NCBI GenBank assembly: GCA_028822745.1
Contig: JAPKCZ010000104.1
Coordinates: forward strand, 1 to 6,867
Source: Kiritimatiellia bacterium
GTDB taxonomy: Bacteria; Verrucomicrobiota; Kiritimatiellia; UBA8416; JAIOPI01
Length of the DNA stretch: 6,867 nucleotides
Direction of reading: 5' to 3'
Shown here: piece after piece, positions 1 to 5,295 of the stretch
Layout: each line of letters begins with the position of its first letter
Numbering within the stretch: the stretch's first letter is position 1
The notes under the pieces: model-generated
What the model was told of the DNA's origin: nothing
The model's input: only the letters and a program-made list of their open reading frames with translations
Database searches by the model: none
Translations under genes and position numbers: made by a program

Positions 1-1996
1 CAGCAATCCGCCCCGTTTCCCGCTCCCAATCCACGAGTAACGCTGACGACGGAATCCCGCGTTTTTCAGAATCCAGCAGAATGATTTGCACGGAGCCAAC
101 ATTGGGGCCACGTTCAGATCCGCCCGTCAGCGTTTGTCCAACAAGGACAATGCTGTAGCGTAAAGGAGATTCACCGGATACCGTCTCGCGCCCTTCGATG
201 GCACGCTTAAAGGAAGCATCCAGATGCTGAAGCGCAGCATGCGTCGTTTCGGACGGTGTCCCGTCCGGATATTCGACCGTTGCTGTGATCATAAAACCAT
301 CAATAGAAGGAAAGAGAACGAATTTTAATATCCCGCCCTTGACGAGGCCCATCGTCACCATAAGCACCGAGATGGCAACGCAGAGCGCGGCATAGCGCCA
401 TCGCAGGGCAAAGGCAAGAAATGGGCCGTAGGCCCGCTCAACAAACCACTCCAACGCACCGGATGTGCGGCGATGAAAACGTTGCCCCCACTGCTTTACG
501 CGTCCGCCTTCAGCCTTTTTTTCATCACCGTTGTCATCTGGCGCATGCGCCAGATGTGCGGGCAACAGAAAGAGACACTCAACCAGTGAAACCAACAGAC
601 ACGCGATAACCACAACGGGCAAGATGGCGATGAATTTGCCCATGATGCCACCCACGAACCCCAAAGGAATGAAGGCGACAATCGTTGTGATCACCGCGGC
701 AAACACAGGCAACCCAACCTCCCCCAACCCGTTTAGCGCTGCTTCGATAGACGATTCGCCCTTGCGGCGATGGACGTAGATCGCTTCACCCACGACAATG
801 GCATCATCCACGATAATGCCCAGCACCATAATCAGACCGAACAGCGAAATCATGTTGAGCGTGCCGCCGACGGCCCATAGAACAACCAATGCCCCACATA
901 TCGATATAGGCATACCCATCCCAGCCCAGAAGCTGAGCCTGAAATCCAGAAATAACCAAAGCAGGAGGAACACAAAGGTTAACCCAATCAGACCGTTACG
1001 TACTAGGAGGCGGATTCGCGCATTGAGCATGTCCGAACTATCCGACACCGGCAACAGCTGGACTGAATCGGGCAGTTCCGCACGTTTGCGTTCGATAAAG
1101 CGGTGCACGGCACGCGAAATTTTGAGTGCATCTTCGTCGCCCGTTTTCATGACATTTAAAAAAACGGCTCGACGCCCATTGACCGTGGCAAATACAGGGT
1201 CCTCCGTAAACCCGTCCCGAATGTCACCCAAGCGCCCCAACGTAACGACATCACCGTCCGGCTCCGCCATCACAATGATGGAGGCCATTTCTGCACCGGT
1301 ATAGCGCCGCCCAAGCGTTCTTATGCGGATGTCCTCACCCTCCGTCCGAAGGATACCCCCCGCGAGCGTCACACTGTTTCGCCGAACAGCCTTTGCGACC
1401 TCCTCAAAGGTCAAATCATATTCACGCAGGCGCTGCTCAGACAGCTCGATCGCGATCTCGTAATCGCGTACCCCGAAAACATTAACCTGAGAAACATCAG
1501 GCAGCATGCGGAGCTCATCCTTGATGACTTGTGCCCATTCCTTGAGGCGCTGTTCGGACATGTCGGCAGCCAATGCCAACATCACGACGGGCTCCTCAAT
1601 CAGAACCTCTTCGACAACGGGCCGTTCGGCATCGATCGGGAATGTTGAAATTGTATCGATTTTGCTGCGCACTCGCTCAAGCACCTCGCGCGTATCGAAT
1701 CCCTTTTTCACGAGGATGTCTGCAGCGCCGATGTTCTCGCGCGACTCCGTCCCGAACTCCTTGATCCCTTCGACGTCCTCAAGGGCTTCTTCGATTTTTC
1801 GACTGATCCCTTCTTCTACCTCCTCCGGATCAGCACCGGGGTAAACGACAGAAATGGTCAATCGGTCTTCCGAAAACTTGGGAAACGTTTCGCGAACCAT
1901 TTGCCGCGACGCGAGTACGCCCGCAAAAACGAACGTCACCAATACGATGGTGGCGAAGACGCGGTTTCGGATTATCGATGCAATCAGTGCTCGCAT
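1..1996 (-). CDS. RND efflux transporter permease subunit (AcrB/HAE-type), 3' end outside window
   Basis: This is the inner-membrane, proton-driven pump of a tripartite efflux system. The frame is open from ATG at 1996-1994 to the left edge, giving 665 visible residues of a family that usually has about 1,000-1,050. An N-terminal TM helix (about residues 11-29) is followed by periplasmic porter subdomains, including the conserved-type stretch VVYPGADPEEVEEGI near residue 50. A TM block starts near residue 334. TM4 carries GIIVDDAIVVGEAIY with D397 and D398, matching the proton-relay aspartates D407/D408 of AcrB. TM5-6 end in a PAHL motif near residue 484, then TM7 and the start of the second porter half (FPSIDGFMITATVEYPDGT). 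The second TM block, including the relay lysine, lies outside. It is the third gene of the marR-adaptor operon; its start is 17 bp after the adaptor stop, with GAGGA at 2012-2016 unusually far (15 nt) from the ATG. The family assignment is firm; the substrate is unknown. Confidence 0.95.
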   Translation of the reverse strand, partial: MRALIASIIRNRVFATIVLVTFVFAGVLASRQMVRETFPKFSEDRLTISVVYPGADPEEVEEGISRKIEEALEDVEGIKEFGTESRENIGAADILVKKGFDTREVLERVRSKIDTISTFPIDAERPVVEEVLIEEPVVMLALAADMSEQRLKEWAQVIKDELRMLPDVSQVNVFGVRDYEIAIELSEQRLREYDLTFEEVAKAVRRNSVTLAGGILRTEGEDIRIRTLGRRYTGAEMASIIVMAEPDGDVVTLGRLGDIRDGFTEDPVFATVNGRRAVFLNVMKTGDEDALKISRAVHRFIERKRAELPDSVQLLPVSDSSDMLNARIRLLVRNGLIGLTFVFLLLWLFLDFRLSFWAGMGMPISICGALVVLWAVGGTLNMISLFGLIMVLGIIVDDAIVVGEAIYVHRRKGESSIEAALNGLGEVGLPVFAAVITTIVAFIPLGFVGGIMGKFIAILPVVVIACLLVSLVECLFLLPAHLAHAPDDNGDEKKAEGGRVKQWGQRFHRRTSGALEWFVERAYGPFLAFALRWRYAALCVAISVLMVTMGLVKGGILKFVLFPSIDGFMITATVEYPDGTPSETTHAALQHLDASFKRAIEGRETVSGESPLRYSIVLVGQTLTGGSERGPNVGSVQIILLDSEKRGIPSSALLVDWERETGRIA

Positions 1997-2014
1997 AAGT
2001 CTTGTTCGGATTCC

Positions 2015-3316
2015 TCAGGGGGCGTTGGTGCGCCATTCCAGATGTGACCCTTCCAGCGGATTGACAAGGCGTGTCGTGATCACTTTTTGGCCGGGATGCA
2101 GGCCGGAAGCCACGTACACATCATTTTTATCAATGCGCGTGACCTCCACCTGAATCGTTCGTAGCCGGTTGCTGACGGACAGGAAGACGTCGCCTTCGAA
2201 ACTGACAGCTCCACGTGGGAGTTTGTACGTATTACGCAACGGGACGCTGGGAATGTCGACACGGCAAAACATGCCTTCCGCGGGTCGTCGAGCTGTCTGA
2301 GAAAAAGCCTCGTCAGGGTTGAGTTGGACGGCGACGACCAACATTCGTGACGCCGAGTCGAATCGAACGATTCGATCGAGTTGCGCGTGCCACATATCGC
2401 TCGAGGCGTCTTCCGTCCACTGCACCAAACACGGCATGCGGCGTAACGCACCGCTGTCATCGTCTTGCATGAGCAAACGGTCACGGGCATCGCGGCTATC
2501 AATGGACACATGTATTTCCAACTGACGATCGTCAGCAAGCGATACCACACTTCGAGCTGGGCCGACGAGTTGGCCAACCTCGATGGCAACGTCCGTGACA
2601 CGCCCCCCGTTCGCCAAGCGCACGGCGCAGCGTTCAAGATCAAGACTCGCCAGGCGTAGTCGTGCTTCCAATGCCAGCTGGCTATTTTGGGCTTCACGAA
2701 TGTGGGCCGGATAGAGCTTAACAGCCCGCTCAAGTAAGGCCGTTCGGTCAGAGGCCAGATTGAAGGCCCGCTCAGCCGCTTCAACACCGGACTGCGTACC
2801 GACTTGCTGTTCAACAAATAGCGCGTTAACGCGATGCCATTCAGACTGCGCAAGTTCTTGATTTCGCACCACGTTGACAAGACGGGCCTGATCCAGCTTG
2901 GATTGCGCTTCTAGCCGCGAAATGATTTCGACCTGAAGCGCAACCCCTGCGGCGGCCTCAGCCTGGCGTGCACGAAACTCACGATCATCGATTTCAAACA
3001 GAAGTTCGTTTTCGCCGATGATCCCGCCCACCTCGAGTCGAGGATGAACGGCCGTCACGAGGCCACTCACCTGCGGCGTAATCATCACAGCGTTCAGTGC
3101 GCGAATTTCACCAAAACCACGAATAGGAACATCGTAACTGCCCGGCTGGACGACAATGCCGGAAACAAGCAACGTCCGCTCTTCGGGTGTGTGCACCTGC
3201 GGGGGCTTCTTGTTCATGACAAGAACACGGCTGACACCAACGCCGACCAAAAGAATACAGAGACAGACGATGACACGCGCGAGAACCAGCACCTTTTTGC
3301 TGCTTGGTTTATTCAT
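2015..3316 (-). CDS. RND efflux periplasmic adaptor (membrane fusion protein, HlyD/AcrA type)
   Basis: This periplasmic adaptor links the adjacent RND permease to an outer-membrane channel. With the chosen start it has 433 residues, a normal length. It shows an N-terminal anchor helix (about 9-33) with lysines before it and no convincing lipobox. The first half of a lipoyl-like domain follows (about 81-112, QVSGLVTAVHPRLEVGG). Next come a long alanine/glutamate/glutamine-rich helical hairpin (about 113-232), the second lipoyl half (about 233-260, GRVTDVAIEVGQLVGPA), a beta-barrel (about 262-360) and a membrane-proximal domain (about 362-430, ending in GLHPGQKVITTRLVNPLEG). The frame stays open 10 codons further upstream to 3346, but the ATG at 3316-3314 is preferred. 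It has AAAGGG at 3323-3328 with 6-nt spacing, and the basic residues come directly before the anchor helix. The start overlaps the end of the MarR gene by 8 bp, which suggests translational coupling. Confidence 0.94.
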   Translation of the reverse strand: MNKPSSKKVLVLARVIVCLCILLVGVGVSRVLVMNKKPPQVHTPEERTLLVSGIVVQPGSYDVPIRGFGEIRALNAVMITPQVSGLVTAVHPRLEVGGIIGENELLFEIDDREFRARQAEAAAGVALQVEIISRLEAQSKLDQARLVNVVRNQELAQSEWHRVNALFVEQQVGTQSGVEAAERAFNLASDRTALLERAVKLYPAHIREAQNSQLALEARLRLASLDLERCAVRLANGGRVTDVAIEVGQLVGPARSVVSLADDRQLEIHVSIDSRDARDRLLMQDDDSGALRRMPCLVQWTEDASSDMWHAQLDRIVRFDSASRMLVVAVQLNPDEAFSQTARRPAEGMFCRVDIPSVPLRNTYKLPRGAVSFEGDVFLSVSNRLRTIQVEVTRIDKNDVYVASGLHPGQKVITTRLVNPLEGSHLEWRTNAP

Positions 3317-3328
3317 GAATTTCCCTTT
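3309..3328 (-). promoter_or_regulatory. marR/adaptor overlap and ribosome binding site
   Basis: The adaptor's AAAGGG (3323-3328) and its ATG (3316-3314) lie inside the last codons of the MarR gene, whose TAA is at 3311-3309. The 8-bp overlap in different frames makes translational coupling likely. This also decides the adaptor start over the in-frame ATG at 3346. Confidence 0.7.
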
Positions 3329-3800
3329 CGTCCAATTCGAGTACATCCAGAGCGACGCCGATCCGGCCCATCACGTCGAACCACTGGTGCGTCGTGTCGC
3401 GCCCGAGTTGGGCCGTGAGGCGGTCCATCGCGCTACGCATGGCCTTTTGCACGACAGAAAGTTTTTTCCCTGTTTCGTCGGCGATGCGGATAACAATTTT
3501 GCGGCGGTCTTCCTGACTGGGATGCCGGGTGAGTACGTCCTTCTCGATCAAACGATCAACCATGGTCGATGCCGAAGCAGGCGAAACGCCTAGCATGTGA
3601 GCGAGTTGGTTCAATGAAAGCGGCCCGCGCTCAAGCGTGATCATTGCGGTCGCCATTTGCTGTAGCGTTAGTTCACGCATGGAGGCCAGCGCCGGATCTG
3701 TTCCTAGAACCTCCATTTGGGCACGACACATATAGTCGCGGATGCGCTTACCGGTCGTCAGTATTGCCTCAATTTCGTTGGTGTCGCGGGAGCTCGCCAT
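3309..3800 (-). CDS. MarR-family transcriptional regulator of the efflux operon
   Basis: This is a cytoplasmic winged helix-turn-helix protein of 163 residues, a typical MarR length, expected to act as a dimer. N-terminal helices are followed by the wHTH at about 44-111. The helix-turn-helix reads LSLNQLAHMLGVSPASASTM, the recognition helix is about 73-90, and the wing holds the family-typical D98-R99-R100. The C-terminal helices (about 112-155) complete the dimerisation region. I chose the ATG at 3800 because AAAGGA sits 8 nt upstream (3809-3814). The frame also allows an ATG at 3851, 17 codons earlier, but its AGAAGGG is only 3 nt away and the added residues are not MarR-like. The gene is first in the operon with the adaptor and pump, which by analogy with MarR/EmrR-type systems points to an efflux repressor that responds to a small ligand. 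The ligand cannot be inferred. A cysteine (C25) exists in helix 1, but there is no evidence that it is redox-active. Confidence 0.93.
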   Translation of the reverse strand: MASSRDTNEIEAILTTGKRIRDYMCRAQMEVLGTDPALASMRELTLQQMATAMITLERGPLSLNQLAHMLGVSPASASTMVDRLIEKDVLTRHPSQEDRRKIVIRIADETGKKLSVVQKAMRSAMDRLTAQLGRDTTHQWFDVMGRIGVALDVLELDEREIHE

Positions 3801-3875
3801 TGCGCATATCCTTTCGATCCAATCCTTGCACCGGCATGGCTCACGCTGCATGAACCCTTCTGCCGTCCAACAGAA

Positions 3876-3905
3876 AGAATAGTCGTATTCCTAACTGTTT
3901 GTGAA
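3876..3905 (-). promoter_or_regulatory. Candidate sigma-70-type promoter of the marR-efflux operon
   Basis: On the minus strand, a TTCACA hexamer (3905-3900; 5 of 6 to TTGACA) is followed after 18 bp by TATTCT (3881-3876; 4 of 6 to TATAAT). The predicted transcript would begin near 3870, leaving a leader of about 70 nt to the preferred MarR start. Palindromes overlap the -10 and lie just upstream of the -35, which supports the placement. The assignment is by inspection only. Confidence 0.5.
3877..3890. promoter_or_regulatory. Palindromic operator candidate 1 (over the -10)
   Basis: GAATA-GTCG-TATTC has perfect 5-bp arms around a 4-bp spacer and overlaps the proposed -10 hexamer. A dimeric MarR protein bound here would block RNA polymerase. 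The size is in the usual range for MarR operators, but no direct evidence identifies the binding protein. Confidence 0.45.
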
Positions 3906-3907
3906 GG

Positions 3908-3925
3908 TAATATTTCGCAATACTA
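3908..3925. promoter_or_regulatory. Palindromic operator candidate 2 (upstream of the -35)
   Basis: TAATATT-TCGC-AATACTA has 7-bp arms with one mismatched pair and a 4-bp spacer. It lies 2 bp upstream of the proposed -35. Its centre is 33 bp from the centre of the first palindrome, about three helical turns, so two dimers could sit on the same DNA face. Confidence 0.45.
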
Positions 3926-3959
3926 ACGATTTAAGTGGGGCGGAACCATGACATGATCA

Positions 3960-3968
3960 GGAAAATGG
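3960..3968 (+). repeat. Left copy of the 9-bp direct repeat GGAAAATGG
   Basis: It is identical to 4177-4185 and in the same orientation. The bases on either side of the two copies differ, so the repeat is exactly 9 bp. It is interpreted as a target-site duplication. Confidence 0.55.
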
Positions 3969-3972
3969 CAAC

Positions 3973-3982
3973 CGTTAAGCTT
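3973..3982 (+). repeat. Left terminal inverted repeat CGTTAAGCTT
   Basis: This is the reverse complement of 4162-4171. The next bases are GG here and AGG at the other end, read inwards, so similarity continues with a 1-base offset. Each end can also fold on itself (GTTAAGC-TTG-GCTTTAC here; TAAGC-TTAAC-GCTTA at 4161-4175). Confidence 0.55.
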
Positions 3983-4000
3983 GGCTTTACAGAAACCCAG

Positions 4001-4015
4001 AGCGCGCTCCGCGCT
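4001..4015. repeat. GC-rich hairpin AGCGCG-CTC-CGCGCT
   Basis: Perfect 6-bp arms surround a 3-nt loop. No T-run follows on either strand, so an intrinsic terminator is not supported. It lies between the left inverted end and hairpin module 1 and probably belongs to the element. Confidence 0.6.
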
Positions 4016-4020
4016 GCAGA

Positions 4021-4084
4021 AAAGCGGTGACTCCCGTCTTCGCTCCTCCGGAGCTACGCCGGGCAGGCCGTCTCCGCACTCCAT
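4021..4084 (+). repeat. Hairpin module 1 (AAAGC...GCACTCCAT), interrupted copy
   Basis: AAAGC (4021-4025) opens the module and GCACTCCAT (4076-4084) closes it. GCGGTGAC (4024-4031) pairs with GTCTCCGC (4070-4077) at 7 of 8 positions. The loop is 38 nt long and contains its own stem, GCTCC-TCC-GGAGC at 4042-4054, extended by weaker pairing to CCCG/CGGG (4033-4036 with 4060-4063). Module 2 shows the same layout without the long loop. The CCGTCT direct repeat at 4034-4039 and 4068-4073 suggests that 34 bp were inserted or duplicated in the loop. Confidence 0.6.
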
Positions 4085-4100
4085 ACCTTTTCACTCCCAC

Positions 4101-4129
4101 ATGGAGTGCTCAGACGAAGTCGGAGCTTT
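4101..4129 (-). repeat. Hairpin module 2 (AAAGC...GCACTCCAT), compact copy, opposite orientation
   Basis: Read on the minus strand, AAAGC (4129-4125) opens and GCACTCCAT (4109-4101) closes the module. The stem arms at 4126-4119 and 4115-4108 pair at 7 of 8 positions around a 3-nt TTC loop. The single unpaired position is the fifth pair from the base, the same as in module 1. The two modules face each other, so their closing GCACTCCAT ends form a perfect 9-bp inverted repeat across 4076-4109. Confidence 0.6.
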
Positions 4130-4161
4130 GGATTCGCGCGCAGCGGACTTGAGGATCTCCT

Positions 4162-4171
4162 AAGCTTAACG
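4162..4171 (-). repeat. Right terminal inverted repeat
   Basis: AAGCTTAACG on the plus strand pairs with 3973-3982 over all 10 bases. It marks the inner boundary of the element on the cyclase side. Confidence 0.55.
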
Positions 4172-4176
4172 CTTAC

Positions 4177-4185
4177 GGAAAATGG
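4177..4185 (+). repeat. Right copy of the 9-bp direct repeat GGAAAATGG
   Basis: It matches 3960-3968 and lies 16 bp beyond the stop codon of the diguanylate cyclase gene on its downstream side. Confidence 0.55.
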
Positions 4186-4201
4186 ACCACGAACAGGCTT
4201 T

Positions 4202-5164
4202 TCAGGCTCCCATGACGGGAATTTCGACCTGCCCTTCCGTCCAGAGGCAAACTCTGTTTTTGCCAGTGCGTTTGGCTTTGTAGAGATTTTTATCGGACGA
4301 AGCGACAAGTTCTTCCGGGGTCACGATCAGACCCATATAAGCGCTGACACCGATACTGACCGTCACCGAGACCGTCCGCCCATCACCGCTATCAAACTCG
4401 GCAGACTCGACAGCGCTGCGCACGCGTTCTGCCACCTCCATTGTATCGATTGGCATCGTCTCGGGGATAATGATCATGAACTCTTCACCGCCGTACCGGG
4501 CAGCCATATCAACGTTTCGAATGTTGTCGAGAATGATGCGCCCTACGCGCGCCAAGGCCTTGTCGCCAGCCTGATGACCATAGCTATCATTGAAATTTTT
4601 GAAGCCGTCGATGTCGATCATGCAAATTGACAACGGATGACTAAAACGAATGGCGCGCTCCAGCTCAGTCTGCAGGGTGTGCATGGCATGTTTATGATTG
4701 TAAAGCCCCGTCAGACCATCATTGACGGCAATCTCAACGAGCTTGTTATTGGCTGTTTTCAAATCCTGAGCGTAGCGGTCCATATCCATGAGCTTGCCAC
4801 GCAACTCCCCTATCATGTCCGTGACGTAGGATGAAATTCGTTGGGCTTCATCCATATCGGCGGTTTCATGCTTGGGTCGCTCGGGAATAATTTCGTCGAT
4901 CATTTTTTCCGCTTCGCGCGACGTGGCTGTTAACTGGCGCGTGGAACGACTGACCAAAATGAATGCCGATACCGACATGACGATCGCGGCAGGGACCCCC
5001 ACGAGCATGCTTAAACGCGAAACGGATGCGGGCCCCTGCAAGGCTTCAACTTCCCCGACGAGCATGTGGATGATGAAAAGCATATAGCCCATGGGCAATA
5101 TAAACATGAGCAAATAGGCGACAGACCACTTGTACGTAAGACCACAGTTAATGAGTTGCTTCAT
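4202..5164 (-). CDS. Membrane-bound diguanylate cyclase (GGDEF domain)
   Basis: This enzyme condenses two GTP into the second messenger c-di-GMP at the inner membrane. It has 320 residues. TM helices at about 13-35 and 51-72 enclose a periplasmic loop of only about 15 residues, so a large ligand-binding domain is absent. A HAMP-like/coiled-coil linker (about 73-145) leads to the GGDEF domain (about 146-310). Key residues are present: DGLTGLYN at 149-156, metal-ligand D184 in IDIDGFKNFND, base-contacting N192 and D201, and GGEEF at 225-229. RNVD at 216-219 lies five residues upstream, the position of the product-inhibition I-site. It should therefore be active and feedback-inhibited. The ATG at 5164 has AGGA 6 nt upstream (5171-5174). 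It follows the glycosyltransferase after 131 bp, so it may have its own promoter, but none is convincing. Its input signal and outputs are unknown. Confidence 0.95.
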   Translation of the reverse strand: MKQLINCGLTYKWSVAYLLMFILPMGYMLFIIHMLVGEVEALQGPASVSRLSMLVGVPAAIVMSVSAFILVSRSTRQLTATSREAEKMIDEIIPERPKHETADMDEAQRISSYVTDMIGELRGKLMDMDRYAQDLKTANNKLVEIAVNDGLTGLYNHKHAMHTLQTELERAIRFSHPLSICMIDIDGFKNFNDSYGHQAGDKALARVGRIILDNIRNVDMAARYGGEEFMIIIPETMPIDTMEVAERVRSAVESAEFDSGDGRTVSVTVSIGVSAYMGLIVTPEELVASSDKNLYKAKRTGKNRVCLWTEGQVEIPVMGA

Positions 5165-5295
5165 TGAGAATCCTGAATGTAGGAAAGACGTCCCCCAAAC
5201 GATACAAAGCCTATTGTCAACAGGTTAGCTATCTACGCAATGCTACAGAGACACCCCACCTGCTGATGACGTAATGGCACAATACGACCATTTTA
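5165..5295. other. Intergenic gap upstream of the diguanylate cyclase
   Basis: This 131-bp gap holds the cyclase ribosome binding site (AGGA, 5171-5174) and a perfect minus-strand TTGACA at 5220-5215 that has no matching -10 at normal spacing. A weak 5-bp inverted repeat (AATGG 5273-5277, CCATT 5288-5292) follows the glycosyltransferase stop but has no T-run. No gene is seen. Confidence 0.5.

Larger units (their letters stand above)
3960..4185. mobile_element. MITE-like non-coding element with direct-repeat flanks and inverted-repeat ends
   Basis: A 9-bp direct repeat, GGAAAATGG, occurs at 3960-3968 and 4177-4185 and brackets 208 bp of non-coding DNA. Just inside it, CGTTAAGCTT (3973-3982) and AAGCTTAACG (4162-4171) form a perfect 10-bp inverted repeat. 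The interior is packed with hairpins (4001-4015, 4021-4084, 4101-4129) and has no credible gene. Flanking duplication, inverted ends, small size and no coding capacity fit a miniature inverted-repeat transposable element or another dispersed palindromic element. One weakness is that the inverted repeats start 4 and 5 bp inside the direct repeats rather than touching them. Removing one direct repeat and the interior would leave a short, ordinary gap between the cyclase stop and the efflux-operon promoter. The transposase family is unknown. Confidence 0.55.
3852..4201. other. Intergenic region between the diguanylate cyclase and the efflux operon
   Basis: This 350-bp stretch holds no credible gene. 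From 3852 to about 3926 it carries the efflux-operon promoter, leader and two palindromes. From 3960 to 4185 it carries the hairpin-rich element. Only about 30 bp (3927-3959) and 16 bp (4186-4201) are left unassigned. No T-tailed hairpin follows the cyclase stop, so where that transcript ends is unclear. Confidence 0.7.

Noticed and set aside
798..1304. Plus-strand open frame of 168 codons
   Set aside because: It lies wholly opposite the RND permease. The product is Ser/Thr/Arg-rich with no domain, typical of an antisense shadow.
3226..3316. Adaptor as a lipoprotein
   Set aside because: The cysteines lie early in the hydrophobic segment (CLC before ILLVGVGV) without a lipobox or a preceding signal h-region, so a TM anchor is the better reading.
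3801..3851. Upstream MarR start at 3851
   Set aside because: Its Shine-Dalgarno candidate is only 3 nt from the ATG, and the 17 extra residues do not resemble a MarR N-terminus. The ATG at 3800 has an AAAGGA at 8 nt.
4001..4015. GC-rich hairpin as an intrinsic terminator for either neighbour
   Set aside because: No run of T follows on either strand, and it sits well away from the cyclase stop.
4021..4129. CRISPR-like array
   Set aside because: There are only two copies, in opposite orientation, with no regular spacers and no cas gene.
3981..4163. Plus-strand reading frame of about 60 codons across the element, starting at TTG
   Set aside because: It coincides with the inverted-repeat and hairpin sequence, lacks a good ribosome binding site, and its composition (Arg/Ser/Pro-rich) is what structured GC-rich DNA gives by chance.
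4106..4630. Plus-strand open frame of 174 codons overlapping the cyclase and the element
   Set aside because: It is antisense to the GGDEF domain, whose minus-strand reading has complete catalytic motifs.
5215..5220. Perfect TTGACA on the minus strand as a -35 for the cyclase gene
   Set aside because: At 16-18 bp spacing the sequence is G-rich (around TGGGGG), with no acceptable -10. The nearest TATCGT is only 10 bp away.
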